Source: Micromonospora ferruginea (GTDB lineage Bacteria > Actinomycetota > Actinomycetes > Mycobacteriales > Micromonosporaceae). Taken from it: DNA of 64,000 nucleotides. Location of the stretch: assembly GCF_013694245.2 (NCBI RefSeq), contig NZ_CP059322.2, positions 1,608,001 to 1,672,000 on the forward strand, written 5' to 3'. The notes below the pieces were generated by a model. It was not told the DNA's origin and did not search any database. It worked only from the letters and a program-made list of their open reading frames with translations. Of the stretch, positions 32,472 to 41,935 are shown piece after piece. The position numbers were made by a program, and so were the translations under genes. The first letter of the stretch is position 1. Every line of letters begins with the position of its first letter.

Positions 32472-35400
32472 TCAGCTCAGGTGCGCCTCGATGGCCTCGA
32501 TGACACGGGGACGCAGCTCGGCGGCGCGGACCACCGCGTCGACCGAGCCGACCTCGACCGCGCGCTGGATGCTGTGCACCCGGTCGAACTCGGTGGCCAC
32601 CTCGCCGAGCTTCTCCGCCCGCACCGACGAGCGCAGCTCGTCCAGCTCCGCGGTCAGCGTCGCCCGTTCGGTGACGGGAGCCGCCGCGACCCGGCTCTCC
32701 AGCTCGCGTACCCGGGGATCGGCCGCGGTGCGCGCGGCGACCTCGCCGGCGAAGACCACGGCGGCGGCCGGCGCGCCGCCGAGCACCGAGGCGAACGAGC
32801 CCTCGATCGCCAGCACGGTCATGGCCGGGTTGAGCGCCTTGGAGAACACCACGAACGCGCCGCCGTGGTAGCGCGAGATCACGCAGAACACGATCGGGCC
32901 GCGGAAGTTCACGATCGCCCGGCCGATCTCGGCGCCGTACTCCAGTTGCAGCTTGCGCATCGACTCCGGCGAACCGTCGAAGCCGGACAGGTTGGCCAGC
33001 ACCACCAGCGGCCGGTTGCCGCTGGCCGCGTTGATCGCCCGCGCCGCCTTCTTCGACGAGCGGGGGAACAGCGTGCCGGCGGTGTAGGTGTCCGGGCCGT
33101 CGGTGGGCGGGAAGCCGTGCCGGGGCACCGACCGCGACTCGATGCCGAGCAGGCACACCGGGATGCCGCCGAGGTGCACGTCCTGCACCACCGCGGTCTC
33201 CGCGTCGGCCATGCCGGCCCACCGCTCCAGCACCGGGTGGTCCTGGTCGGCGAGGGCCCGCATCACGGTACGGATGTCGAACGGCTTCTTCCGGTCCGGG
33301 TTCGCGGTGGCGGAGAAGATCTCGCCGACCGTGGTGAAGTCGCTGCCGGCCACCGTGTGCGGGAACGTGGTGACGTCCCGGTCCACCGGGTCGGTGGTGG
33401 TGGCCCGCCGCGGCGCGCCCTCGCCCGGCGCCACGTACGTGTGGTCGTAGTGCGCCATCAGCACGTCGCGCGCGGCCGGCAGGTTCGGCGCCCAGTACTG
33501 CGCCTGCCCGTTCGGGCCCATCACCCGGTCGTAGCCGCCGATGCCGAAGTTGTCCTCGGCGGACACGCCGCCGGAGAAGTCCAGCGACTGCTTGCCGGTG
33601 AGCACCATCGCCGAGTCGGGCGTCATGACCAGCACACCCTTGGTGTGCATGAGCATCGTGGCCTCGGCGTTCCAGTAGGGCTGGGCGCCGACGTTGATGC
33701 CCGCCACCACGATGTTGATCTCACCGCCGGCCTGGGTGAACTCGACGATCCGCTTGAGCGCGGCGGCGACCCAGTCCATGTTCTCGGTGCCCGAGGTCAT
33801 CGAGATGCGGGCGCCGGCGGAGAGCGCGTACCACTCCAGCGGCACGCCCATCCGCTCCGCCAGGTCCAGCGCGGCGATCACCCGCCGGCACTCCGGCTCG
33901 GAGAGCGCGCCCAGCGACTTGGTCGGGTCGCCGAGCAGCACCACCCGGGTGACGCCCTGCGGGTGCCGCGGCGTCGGCGTGGTCACCACGCCGGCCACGA
34001 TCGCCGCGCGATTGCGGCCCTTCGGCCGGTCCACCGGCACCAACCGGTGGTCGGCGTCCAGGTCGTGCTCGGTGAAGTCGCCGAGCAGCCCGGTCAGCTC
34101 GTACGGGTAGACCGTGTTGCGGCTGGCCGCCCGCAGCACCTTGAGCCGGTAGTCGTCCAGCGGCTCGACCGGCTCGCTCGGCGGCTCGCCGACGGTGAGC
34201 CGGCCGTGCCCGGTGACGTCGAAGGCGATCCGGACGCCGACCTTGACCAGCTCGCCGGTGCGGCGGTCGCGCTGCCGCCCGATGAACAGGATCTCCTCCA
34301 GGCCGGCGCCGACCGTCGTCGGGCGCACCCGGGCGGCGATCAGCTCCATCTCCTCGCGGGTCAGCTCGCTCGGCGGCCAGACGTAGATCACGATCCGGTT
34401 GGTCGGGAACCGGACCTTCGACGGCCGCCGGGACTGGGCGCGGCGGATCGAGTCGATGCAGGCCGCGACCGTGTCCTCGGTGGTCGGCAGCGCGACCAGC
34501 CGACCGTCCTGCTCCCGCAGCTCGGTCAGGTCACGGACCTGCGCGAACGCCACCAGCCGCTGGTCCGACGGGTTCTCCCGGGCGGCCGCCTGGAAGAGGT
34601 AGACCTCCTCGTCCAGCGACGGCAGCCGGGTCAGGTCGAACCCGTGCAGCCGCTCCAGTTGCATCCGCTGCGCGATGTACGGGTGCAGGCCGCGGATCAG
34701 CCGCTCCTCGGCCATCGCGGTGCCGTCCGGGCGGAACGTGAAGTGGTGGTGCATCACCGCGCCGCCGCGCCCGGCGACCGTGGTGGTGAGCCGGCGGACC
34801 TGCTCCGGCAGCGGGTGCGCGTTGATCACGTCGAGCAGCGCGGCGACGGTGGCGTCCTGGTCCTCCGGCTGGCTCTCCCAGGCCAGGTAGATGTCGGCGT
34901 CCACCGCCTCCTCGTCCCGGGCCACCTCGGCCAGCCCGGTCAGCGCGTCGCCGAGCGCGTCGAAGCGGACGGCGGCGGAGACCACGCTGGAGGAGGCCCG
35001 GCCGGCCACCACGAACACGCAGCCGCCCGCCGCGCGGGTCCGCACGCCGGTGAGCGCCTTGTTGCCGTAGTAGCGCCGGGTCAGCACCTCCAGCATGGTG
35101 GCGTTGTCCAGGTCGGCCCGGACCAGCCGCTGGCCGAGCAGCCGGACCAGCGGCTCGGTGCTGCGGACCATCTCGGCGACCCGCTCGGCGCGGTCCGGCG
35201 CGTCCGGCCGGGCGTCGAGGTGCCGCAGGTGCGCGCGGACCCGCGCGTACACCCGGGCCCGGTTGCGGCGCAGCAGCGGCTGGGCGAACCAGGCGAACAC
35301 CACGCCCCGGGCCAGGTCGGCGACGACCGGGAAGCGGACCTGGGTGGCCGAGATCAGCCGTTCCAGCGTGAGACCGGCCGGCTCGCGCAGCGCCTCGTCC

Positions 35401-37934
35401 GGCGGCGGCTCCCGCAGCCACGAGCGCAGCAGCGCGGCGATCGCGGTGGCGTCGGTGGCGGCCCGCTGCTGGGCCAGGAAGATCCGGAACACCGCGGCCT
35501 CGAGCGCGGGGGAGCGGTCCAGCTCGGTGACGCCGTAGTGGCCGAGCGCCTTGGCCAGGCGGGCCCGGAACGGCTCCGGCGAGCCGGCCCGCTCCACGTC
35601 GAGGCTCTGCAGGTAGGTGTGGAAGTGCTCGCGGGCACTGTGCAGGTGACCGCCCGCGCCGTCCTCCCCGGTGGGCCGGTTGCGGCTCAGCTCGGCCAGG
35701 TCGGCGAAGACGTCGACCAGCTCCAGCTCCTCGGCCAGCGGCCGGTGCCCGGCGACGGTGGCCGCCCGACGCGCGTCGAGGTAGTCGTCGAGCACCCGGC
35801 GCTCGTCGTGCGGGTCGACGTCGAAGCCGAGCAGCAGGCCGCGCAGGTCCTCCAGGCCGCGCTCGGCCCGGCTGTGCGCCGGCGCGTCCCCGGGCGCGAC
35901 GGGCAGGTCCAGTTCGACGGCCGGCTCGTCCGGGGTGGCGGCGGCCTCGTCGCCGGCGTCGGCGAGCGGCTCCAGGCGCAGCAGCGGCGCGCCGGCCTCC
36001 ACCTGGGTGCCCACCGCGACGGAGGACTCCTTGAGGCGGGCCCGGAACGGCGCCCGCAGCACCGTCTCCATCTTCATCGCCTCCAGCACCAGCACCGGCG
36101 CGCCGGCCTCGACCTCCGCGCCGACCTCCACCGGGGTGGCGACGACGAGCGCCGGCATCGGGGAGCGGACCACGCCGCCCTCGTCCCGGCTGATCCGGTG
36201 CGTGACGCCGTCCACCTCGACCAGGTGGACCGGCCCGTGGGTGCCGGTGAGCAGCCGGTAGCGCACGCCGTTGACGACGATCTGCCCGGTGTGCCGGTCG
36301 AAGCGGTCCAGCTCGACGTCCGCGGTCCGGGCCTCGGCGCCGGCCTCGATGCCGACCCGGAACCGGTGCGCGCCGACGCGGGCCACCCGCATCCGGTAGC
36401 TCACGCCGCGCAGCTTGAGGTCCAGCGGCCGGCCGCTGCGGTGCTGCACCTGGGGGCGACCGCCGGCCGCGGTGGACAGCAGCCGCTGCCGCTCGGCGGT
36501 CTCGTCCTCCTCGTACGCCTCGATCGCGGCGGCGGCCAGCGCCACCGCGGAGTGCCGGTGCGCGACGAGCCGGCCCTCGCCCCGGACCCGGTCGATCCAG
36601 CCGGTGTCCGCGCTGGCGTCGATCACCTCGGGCTGGTCGAGCAGGTCGAGCACGAAGCTCTTGTTGGTGGCGCCGCCCTCGATCACCACGGTGGTGTTCG
36701 CCATCGCCCGGCGCAGCCGCCCGAGCGCCTCGTCCCGGTCCCGCCCGTACGCGATGATCTTGGCGATCATCGAGTCGAAGTCGGCCGGGATGGTGTCGCC
36801 CTCGCTGACCCCGGTGTCGACCCGGATGCCCGGGCCGGCGGGCAGGTCCAGCCGGGTGATCCGGCCGGGGGAGGGGGCGAAGTCCCGGTCCGGGTCCTCG
36901 GCGTTGAGTCGCGCCTCGATCGCGTGCCCGCGCTCGACCGGCGGCTCACCGGTCAGCCGCCCGCCGCCGGCGACGTGCAACTGGGCCTTGACCAGGTCGA
37001 ACCCGGTGGTCGACTCGGTGATCGGGTGCTCCACCTGGAGCCGGGTGTTGACCTCCAGGAACGCGAACAGCCGGTCGCCGGGGTGGTAGAGGAACTCCAC
37101 CGTCGCCGCGCCCCGGTAGCCGACCCGGACGGCCAGCCGCTCGGCCGACGACTTCAGCTCGGCGGCCTGCTCCGGGCCCAGCACCGGCGACGCCGACTCC
37201 TCGATCACCTTCTGGTTGCGTCGCTGCACCGAGCAGTCCCGTACGCCGAGCGCCCACGCGGTGCCCTGCCCGTCCGCGATCACCTGCACCTCGACGTGCC
37301 GGGCGCCGGTGACCAGGCGCTCCAGGAACACCACACCGCTGCCGAACGCCCGCGCGGCCTCCTGGCTGGTGCGCTCGTAGGCGTCGGCCAGGTCGGCGTC
37401 GCTGCGGACCACCCGGATGCCGCGACCGCCGCCGCCCGCGGTCGCCTTGAGCATCAGCGGGTAGCCGATCTCGGCCGCCGCGGCCACGGCCGCCTCCAGG
37501 CTCTCCACCGCGCCGCGGCTCCACGGCGCGACCGGCACGCCGACCTCCTCGGCGATCAGCTTCGCGCCGATCTTGTCGCCGAGCTTGCGCATGGCGTCCG
37601 GGCTCGGCCCGACGAACGTGACGCCGACCTTCTCGCACAGCTCGGCGAAGGCCGGGTCCTCGGCCACGAAGCCCCAGCCGACCCAGGCGGCGTCCGCCCG
37701 GGTCTCCACCAGCGCGCGCTCCAGCACCTTCAGGTCGAGGTACGGGCGGGCGGAGGCGGGCCCCAGGTCGTAGGCGACGTCCGCCTCGCGGACGAAGGTG
37801 GCGGTGCGGTCGACGTCGGTGTACAGCGCGACGGTCTCGATCCGGCTGCCGGTCTCCGCGGCCAGTTCCCGGACCGCGTGGATGAGCCGCATGGCGGCCT
37901 CACCACGGTTGACGATGGCGACACGGGTGAACAC
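32472..37934 (-). CDS. Single-chain acyl-CoA carboxylase (BC-BCCP-central-CT), eukaryote-like architecture
   Basis: 1820 residues in one chain. Residues 1-450 are biotin carboxylase (KATAGGGGRGIR ATP loop at about 163-174; FLEVNTRLQVEHP at 292-304). A BCCP follows with biotin Lys621 in VLEAMKMETVL. A 500-residue central segment without recognised catalytic motifs leads to the carboxyltransferase (about 1200-1750), with RNTVYPYELTGLLGDF, AIVAGVVTTPTPRHPQGV, ISMTSGTENMDW, GGVSAEDNFGIGGYDRVMG and GYxxG-like elements. The order is that of eukaryotic ACC, not the usual split actinobacterial AccA/PccB. GTG 37934 has AAGGGGAC upstream. It probably carboxylates acetyl- or longer acyl-CoA; substrate unknown. 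Confidence 0.9.
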   Translation of the reverse strand: MFTRVAIVNRGEAAMRLIHAVRELAAETGSRIETVALYTDVDRTATFVREADVAYDLGPASARPYLDLKVLERALVETRADAAWVGWGFVAEDPAFAELCEKVGVTFVGPSPDAMRKLGDKIGAKLIAEEVGVPVAPWSRGAVESLEAAVAAAAEIGYPLMLKATAGGGGRGIRVVRSDADLADAYERTSQEAARAFGSGVVFLERLVTGARHVEVQVIADGQGTAWALGVRDCSVQRRNQKVIEESASPVLGPEQAAELKSSAERLAVRVGYRGAATVEFLYHPGDRLFAFLEVNTRLQVEHPITESTTGFDLVKAQLHVAGGGRLTGEPPVERGHAIEARLNAEDPDRDFAPSPGRITRLDLPAGPGIRVDTGVSEGDTIPADFDSMIAKIIAYGRDRDEALGRLRRAMANTTVVIEGGATNKSFVLDLLDQPEVIDASADTGWIDRVRGEGRLVAHRHSAVALAAAAIEAYEEDETAERQRLLSTAAGGRPQVQHRSGRPLDLKLRGVSYRMRVARVGAHRFRVGIEAGAEARTADVELDRFDRHTGQIVVNGVRYRLLTGTHGPVHLVEVDGVTHRISRDEGGVVRSPMPALVVATPVEVGAEVEAGAPVLVLEAMKMETVLRAPFRARLKESSVAVGTQVEAGAPLLRLEPLADAGDEAAATPDEPAVELDLPVAPGDAPAHSRAERGLEDLRGLLLGFDVDPHDERRVLDDYLDARRAATVAGHRPLAEELELVDVFADLAELSRNRPTGEDGAGGHLHSAREHFHTYLQSLDVERAGSPEPFRARLAKALGHYGVTELDRSPALEAAVFRIFLAQQRAATDATAIAALLRSWLREPPPDEALREPAGLTLERLISATQVRFPVVADLARGVVFAWFAQPLLRRNRARVYARVRAHLRHLDARPDAPDRAERVAEMVRSTEPLVRLLGQRLVRADLDNATMLEVLTRRYYGNKALTGVRTRAAGGCVFVVAGRASSSVVSAAVRFDALGDALTGLAEVARDEEAVDADIYLAWESQPEDQDATVAALLDVINAHPLPEQVRRLTTTVAGRGGAVMHHHFTFRPDGTAMAEERLIRGLHPYIAQRMQLERLHGFDLTRLPSLDEEVYLFQAAARENPSDQRLVAFAQVRDLTELREQDGRLVALPTTEDTVAACIDSIRRAQSRRPSKVRFPTNRIVIYVWPPSELTREEMELIAARVRPTTVGAGLEEILFIGRQRDRRTGELVKVGVRIAFDVTGHGRLTVGEPPSEPVEPLDDYRLKVLRAASRNTVYPYELTGLLGDFTEHDLDADHRLVPVDRPKGRNRAAIVAGVVTTPTPRHPQGVTRVVLLGDPTKSLGALSEPECRRVIAALDLAERMGVPLEWYALSAGARISMTSGTENMDWVAAALKRIVEFTQAGGEINIVVAGINVGAQPYWNAEATMLMHTKGVLVMTPDSAMVLTGKQSLDFSGGVSAEDNFGIGGYDRVMGPNGQAQYWAPNLPAARDVLMAHYDHTYVAPGEGAPRRATTTDPVDRDVTTFPHTVAGSDFTTVGEIFSATANPDRKKPFDIRTVMRALADQDHPVLERWAGMADAETAVVQDVHLGGIPVCLLGIESRSVPRHGFPPTDGPDTYTAGTLFPRSSKKAARAINAASGNRPLVVLANLSGFDGSPESMRKLQLEYGAEIGRAIVNFRGPIVFCVISRYHGGAFVVFSKALNPAMTVLAIEGSFASVLGGAPAAAVVFAGEVAARTAADPRVRELESRVAAAPVTERATLTAELDELRSSVRAEKLGEVATEFDRVHSIQRAVEVGSVDAVVRAAELRPRVIEAIEAHLS

Positions 37935-38097
37935 GTGACCGTCCCCTTCGGTTGACCCACGGTGTAGCGCCGGTCGGCGGCGGTGCCCCCGGCTTGCCTC
38001 ACCCTGCCGTCTGTCAGCGGGCGGCGCCATGTCGTAATCGCCGAACCCTGAGCGGGAGCCATTGTAGGAACCACACAAAAGTTTTTAGCGATAACGC

Positions 38098-38136
38098 GGA
38101 CGGCGCCGGTTCCCCGAGCGGGGTCCGGCGCCGTCC
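38098..38136 (-). terminator. Strong GC-rich hairpin after the DUF2188 gene
   Basis: GGACGGCGCCGG (38098-38109) pairs perfectly with CCGGCGCCGTCC (38125-38136), and the loop itself has a CCCC/GGGG stem. It starts 21 bp downstream of the DUF2188 stop codon on the minus strand. A run of T/A (AAAAACTTTTG on the minus strand) follows shortly. Between it and the carboxylase start (37935-38097) I see nothing more. Confidence 0.8.
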
Positions 38137-38156
38137 GGCACTTGCTGAGCTGCGGT

Positions 38157-38387
38157 TCAGCCCGGGATCTCGCGGGGGTCGCGGCTGCGGGGGTACGTGT
38201 TCTTCTCGCCGATCGTGCCGTCCTGCTTCTTGATCACGTGCTCGGTGCCGCGCTCGGCGGCCATCTCGCGGCCGGCCGCCTCCGCCTCCGCCTTGGTGTC
38301 GTGGCGGCTGCTCGCGCGCTCGTTGCCCTCGGGGCGGTTCTTCCACTGCCCGTCCTGCTGATAGGTGTCGATGTCACCCTTGGTCAT
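38157..38387 (-). CDS. DUF2188-domain small protein
   Basis: A 76-residue hydrophilic protein. The order NRPEGNERASSRHDTKAEAE, then GREMAAERG, then EHVIKKQDGTIGEKNTY is that of DUF2188, a short domain with a helix between two beta strands, of unknown function. RBS GAGGGGAGCTG before the ATG. It is monocistronic with a strong terminator downstream. Such proteins are often induced in stationary phase, but nothing in the sequence proves this here. Confidence 0.85.
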   Translation of the reverse strand: MTKGDIDTYQQDGQWKNRPEGNERASSRHDTKAEAEAAGREMAAERGTEHVIKKQDGTIGEKNTYPRSRDPREIPG

Positions 38388-38810
38388 GTCGTCAGCTCCC
38401 CTCGGATCCGTTGGTCGATGACAAATGTCTGCCCCTGGGAGCCGCGAGTTAATCCTGTCGTCGCGTCCGGGTCCGACACGGGCCGGCGGGCGCGTGCCGA
38501 TTCTTCGATATCTCGTCGGGTCCCGCCATCTGGTCGGCGGGGTCGGTCAGGGGTCTGGTAGGGGTGGCCCGGATCGTGTTACTGACCAGTAGGGACGCGC
38601 GTGAATGCCGTCAAACGGCCGAGTCGCCGCCGATCGGGCCTAGGGGATCCATCTGCTGAGATCGGGCCCTCCGGTCGCAACCGGGACTCTTGCCATCGAT
38701 GACAAACGTGTGACAACTTCGGCGAAGCCCGATCGGCCGAGCCTCACCGGCCGAACGGCTGCCCGGGGCTGCCGAAAGGCCGCCCGTGCTCAGCTCCAGG
38801 AGGTATCCAC
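38388..38810. other. 423-bp divergent intergenic region
   Basis: It lies between the DUF2188 gene (minus) and the protease gene (plus). The 9-mer GATGACAAA occurs twice in direct orientation, at 38417-38425 and 38698-38706, both preceded by TC or ATC. A weak promoter-like pair TTGCCA / ACAACT (17-bp gap, near 38690-38719) could serve the protease. No reading frame with protein-like features was found. Confidence 0.5.
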
Positions 38811-39863
38811 ATGCGACTCTCCGGGTCATCGCGGCGTACCGCCACCGCCCTCACGGTGGCCGGCGCGCTGGTCGTCGGTTCACTGGCCGGCGCACCGGCA
38901 CACGCCGCACCCGAGACGTCCGCCACCCCCGAGAAGGCCACCGCGCTCGCCGCCGCACTCGGCGACCGCTCGGCCGGCACGTACGCCGCCGCCGGCGGCA
39001 CCATGGTCGTCACGGTGACCGACGACGCCGCCGCGCGGAAGGTCCGCGCGGCCGGCGCCACCCCCAAGCTCGTCACCCGGGGCGCGGCCGAACTGGCCCG
39101 CGCCACCTCGACGCTCGAGAAGTCCGCCCGCATCCCCGGCACCGCGTGGTGGACCGACCCGGCGACCAACCAGGTCGTCGTCTCCGTCGACAGCACCGTC
39201 ACCGGCGCGAAACTGGCCCGGGTCGAGGCCGTCGCCAAGCAGCTCGGCGGCACCGTCCGGATCGAGCGCGAGGCCGGCACGCTCGGCACCCGCATCGCCG
39301 GCGGCGAGGCCATCTACGCCCAGGGTGGCGGACGCTGCTCGCTCGGCTTCAACGTGCGCAGCGGCAGCAGCACCTACTTCCTCACCGCCGGGCACTGCAC
39401 CGCCATCGCCGCCACCTGGTACGCCGACTCGGGGCAGAGCAGCCAGCTCGGCACCGGCGGCACCGGCAGCTTCCCCGGCAACGACTACGGCATCGTGCAG
39501 CACACCAACGGCGCCGCGGCCGAGGGCAGCGTCTCGCTCTACAACGGCGGCTCGCAGGCCATCACCGGCGCGGCCGACGCGTACGTCGGACAGTCGGTGC
39601 AGCGCTCCGGCAGCACCACCGGCCTGCACGGCGGCACGGTCGAGGCGCTCGACGCCACGGTCAACTACGCCGAGGGCAGCGTCTCCGGGCTGATCCGCAC
39701 CAACGTGTGCGCCGAGCCGGGCGACAGCGGCGGCTCGCTGTTCAGCGGCAGCAGCGCGATCGGCCTGACCTCGGGCGGCAACGGTGACTGCTCCTCCGGC
39801 GGGACGACCTACTTCCAGCCGGTCACCGAGGCGCTCAGCGCCTACGGCGTGAGCATCCTCTGA
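38811..39863 (+). CDS. Streptogrisin-type (S1E) secreted serine protease, preproenzyme
   Basis: A 350-residue pre-pro-protease. Residues 1-32 are a signal peptide ending in PAHA; about 33-160 form an alpha-lytic-type prodomain that serves as folding chaperone and inhibitor. The mature domain likely begins near [10 protein letters not shown] (161). The triad is His195 (TAGHC), Asp225 (GNDYG) and Ser306 (EPGDSGGS); Cys176/196 and Cys300/327 would make the two usual disulfides. RBS AGGAGG 6 nt upstream of the ATG. It is a monocistronic exported enzyme with a clean terminator behind it. Confidence 0.95.
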   Translation: MRLSGSSRRTATALTVAGALVVGSLAGAPAHAAPETSATPEKATALAAALGDRSAGTYAAAGGTMVVTVTDDAAARKVRAAGATPKLVTRGAAELARATSTLEKSARIPGTAWWTDPATNQVVVSVDSTVTGAKLARVEAVAKQLGGTVRIEREAGTLGTRIAGGEAIYAQGGGRCSLGFNVRSGSSTYFLTAGHCTAIAATWYADSGQSSQLGTGGTGSFPGNDYGIVQHTNGAAAEGSVSLYNGGSQAITGAADAYVGQSVQRSGSTTGLHGGTVEALDATVNYAEGSVSGLIRTNVCAEPGDSGGSLFSGSSAIGLTSGGNGDCSSGGTTYFQPVTEALSAYGVSIL

Positions 39864-39880
39864 CCGGTCCGCACATTGGA

Positions 39881-39917
39881 GAAGGAGGCCGCCGGGTGAC
39901 CGGTGGCCTCCTTCTTT
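39881..39917 (+). terminator. Rho-independent-type terminator of the protease gene
   Basis: GAAGGAGGCC (39881-39890) pairs with GGCCTCCTTC (39905-39914) and is followed by TTT. It begins 17 bp after the protease stop. Confidence 0.88.
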
Positions 39918-39920
39918 GCC

Positions 39921-39946
39921 GCCCTGGCAAGTTTTCTTGCCGGGGC
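39921..39946. other. Second hairpin with TTTT loop between protease and methyltransferase
   Basis: GGCAAG-TTTT-CTTGCC (39926-39941) is extended by GCCCT/GGGGC to an 11-bp stem with one G-T pair. It sits right after the protease terminator and 66 bp before the methyltransferase start. It could be a terminator for readthrough or a leader hairpin for the next gene. Confidence 0.6.
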
Positions 39947-40011
39947 CGCCGCCACCCGCGCACCATGACGGTGCCGGGCCGCCGACGCGTCCGGCGGCGA
40001 AGGAGGCAGGC

Positions 40012-40671
40012 ATGACCGGGCACCACCACCAGCACCAGCAGAACCCGCCGGCGGACACCGACCCGGCCGAGTTCTGGGACGAGCGCTACGGGCAGTCCGA
40101 CCGGATCTGGAGCGGCCGGGTCAACCCGGTGCTCGCCGAGGTGGCCGGCGCGCTGCCGCCCGGCACCGCGCTCGACCTGGGCTGCGGCGAGGGCGGCGAC
40201 GCGATCTGGTTGGCCCGGCAGGGCTGGCGGGTCACCGCCGTGGACGTCTCCGCCGTGGCGCTGCAGCGGCTCGCGGTCGAGGCCGACCGGGCCGGCGTGG
40301 CGGACCGGATCACCACCGTCCGCCGCGACCTGCTGGCCGAGGGCTTCCCGGCCGGCCGCTTCGACCTGGTGTCCGCGCAGTTCTTCCAGTCCCCGCTGGT
40401 CCTGCCCCGGGAGAAGGTGCTGCCCCCGGCGGCCGAGGCGGTCGCGCCCGGCGGCCGGCTGCTCGTCGTCGAGCACGGCGCGCCGCCACCCTGGTCCGGG
40501 CTCGACGCCGACGACCCCCGCTTCGCCAGCCCGGAGGAGATCATGGCGGCGATCGACCTCGACCCGGACGGCTGGGCGACCGAGCGACAGGGCGAGTCCC
40601 GCCGCACCGCCACCCACGACGGCCACACCGGCAAACTGGTCGACCACGTCGTCCTGGTCCGTCGCCGCTGA
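40012..40671 (+). CDS. Class I SAM-dependent methyltransferase (TehB/thiopurine-like)
   Basis: A 219-residue methyltransferase. After a His/Gln-rich N-terminus (residues 1-12), the sequence EFWDERYGQSDRIWSGRVN is typical of a small-molecule methyltransferase branch, followed by SAM motif I ALDLGCGEGGDAIWLA, VTAVDVSAVAL (motif II acid) and DLVSAQFF. ATG with AGGAGG 6 nt upstream. Substrate unknown; relatives detoxify tellurite or methylate thiols. The His-rich tip may bind metal. Confidence 0.85.
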   Translation: MTGHHHQHQQNPPADTDPAEFWDERYGQSDRIWSGRVNPVLAEVAGALPPGTALDLGCGEGGDAIWLARQGWRVTAVDVSAVALQRLAVEADRAGVADRITTVRRDLLAEGFPAGRFDLVSAQFFQSPLVLPREKVLPPAAEAVAPGGRLLVVEHGAPPPWSGLDADDPRFASPEEIMAAIDLDPDGWATERQGESRRTATHDGHTGKLVDHVVLVRRR

Positions 40672-40679
40672 CCGCGCCG

Positions 40680-41888
40680 TCAGGCCGGCCGCGCCGGCCG
40701 GGGCCGGGTCAGCGCGAGGGCCAGCAGGCCGCCCGCGCACAACGCCGCGCTCATGACGTACGCCCAGCGGAAGCCGACCTGCGTGGCGAGCCCGAGCAGC
40801 GGGCCGGCGAGCATCGCGCCGATCGGGAACGAGTTGGTGAACAGCGTGGTGGCCCGGCCCGGCTGGCCCGGCAGCAGGTCCTGCACGTAGGCGATGGCGA
40901 CGCCGGAGACCGCGGCGATGAACAGCGCGTTGACCGGCTGCGCGAGCAGCAGCACCCCGACGCCCGACGCCCCGGCCGCGATCAGGTAGTAGACGACGCC
41001 GCAGCCGGCGCCGAACAGGATCAGCGCGCGCAGCCGGAACCGTGCGGTGAGCGCGCCCAGCCCCAGCATCAGCGGGATCTCCAGCGCCGCGCAGAGCCCC
41101 AGCACCAGACCCGCGTCCGCCGGGTCGCCGCGCAGGTCCCGGCCGATGAACAGCGGCAGCACCTGCACGCCGAGCGTCATCGGGCACTGCAACATGGTGA
41201 AGGTGACCACGGTCAGCGCCAGCCGCCACCGGGACGCGCCCGGCGCGTGCCCGCCCCCCTGGTCGGGGGCCGGCGGCGGCGGCAGCGGAAGCTCCGTGAG
41301 CCGTACCGCGACCACCAGCGCGGCCAGCGCGTACATGGCGGCGGCGGTGAGGTAGAGCAGCCGGAAGCCGCCGGCCGAGAGCAGCACCGCGGCCAGCGGC
41401 GGCCCGGCCACCCAGGCCAGCGAGAAAACGGTACGCATCGCGCTGATGCCCAGCGCGGCGCGCCCGGGATCGTCCCGGTCGAGCAGTTGGCGGGCGTAGG
41501 CGAACGACTGCGGGAACACCGAGTTGGCCAGCGCCATGGCGGTGACGGTCAGCGCCAGCAGGATCCAGTAGTCGCGCACGAACGCGATCAGGCCGGCGCC
41601 CACCACGCCGGCCAGCGCCGCCCCGATGAGCAGTTTGCGGCGGATCGGCGCCCGGTCGGACAGGCGCCCGACCAGCGAGGCGACCACCACACCGGCGAGC
41701 GGCGCGACGACCAGGAGCACGGTGACCCGCACCGGATCGGCCCGGACCTCGGTGTCGAGGAACAGCGACAGGAACGGCATCACCACGGCGACGGACAGGC
41801 CCACGGTCAGGAACAGCAGGGCCAGCGGCAGCAGCCGGAAGTAGCCGGCGTGCACCGCCGGCCGGGTGTCCACAGCCATGCGGCGCAC
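40680..41888 (-). CDS. MFS transporter, sugar-efflux (SET)-like
   Basis: About 402 residues and 12 hydrophobic helices. The sequence VMPFLSLFLDTEVRADP in the first loop, SDRAPIRRKLLIGAAL between helices 2 and 3, and VLPLFIGRDLRGDPADAGLVLG are in the style of SetA/SetB sugar-efflux carriers. The GTG at 41888 has GGGGGTAGGG before it; an ATG at 41879 is equally possible. It converges with the methyltransferase (8-bp gap) and forms no operon. Substrate is unknown. Confidence 0.82.
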   Translation of the reverse strand: MRRMAVDTRPAVHAGYFRLLPLALLFLTVGLSVAVVMPFLSLFLDTEVRADPVRVTVLLVVAPLAGVVVASLVGRLSDRAPIRRKLLIGAALAGVVGAGLIAFVRDYWILLALTVTAMALANSVFPQSFAYARQLLDRDDPGRAALGISAMRTVFSLAWVAGPPLAAVLLSAGGFRLLYLTAAAMYALAALVVAVRLTELPLPPPPAPDQGGGHAPGASRWRLALTVVTFTMLQCPMTLGVQVLPLFIGRDLRGDPADAGLVLGLCAALEIPLMLGLGALTARFRLRALILFGAGCGVVYYLIAAGASGVGVLLLAQPVNALFIAAVSGVAIAYVQDLLPGQPGRATTLFTNSFPIGAMLAGPLLGLATQVGFRWAYVMSAALCAGGLLALALTRPRPARPA

Positions 41889-41935
41889 GCTACGCCCTAC
41901 CCCCGACCGGCCCGAAGCGGTTTACCGGCCCGGCT

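Noticed and set aside
32457..37955. An 1832-codon plus-strand open frame opposite the carboxylase
   Set aside because: It mirrors the carboxylase codon pattern, with His/Gln/Arg/Val/Gly-rich composition and no motif. The minus strand carries unmistakable BC, BCCP and CT motifs.
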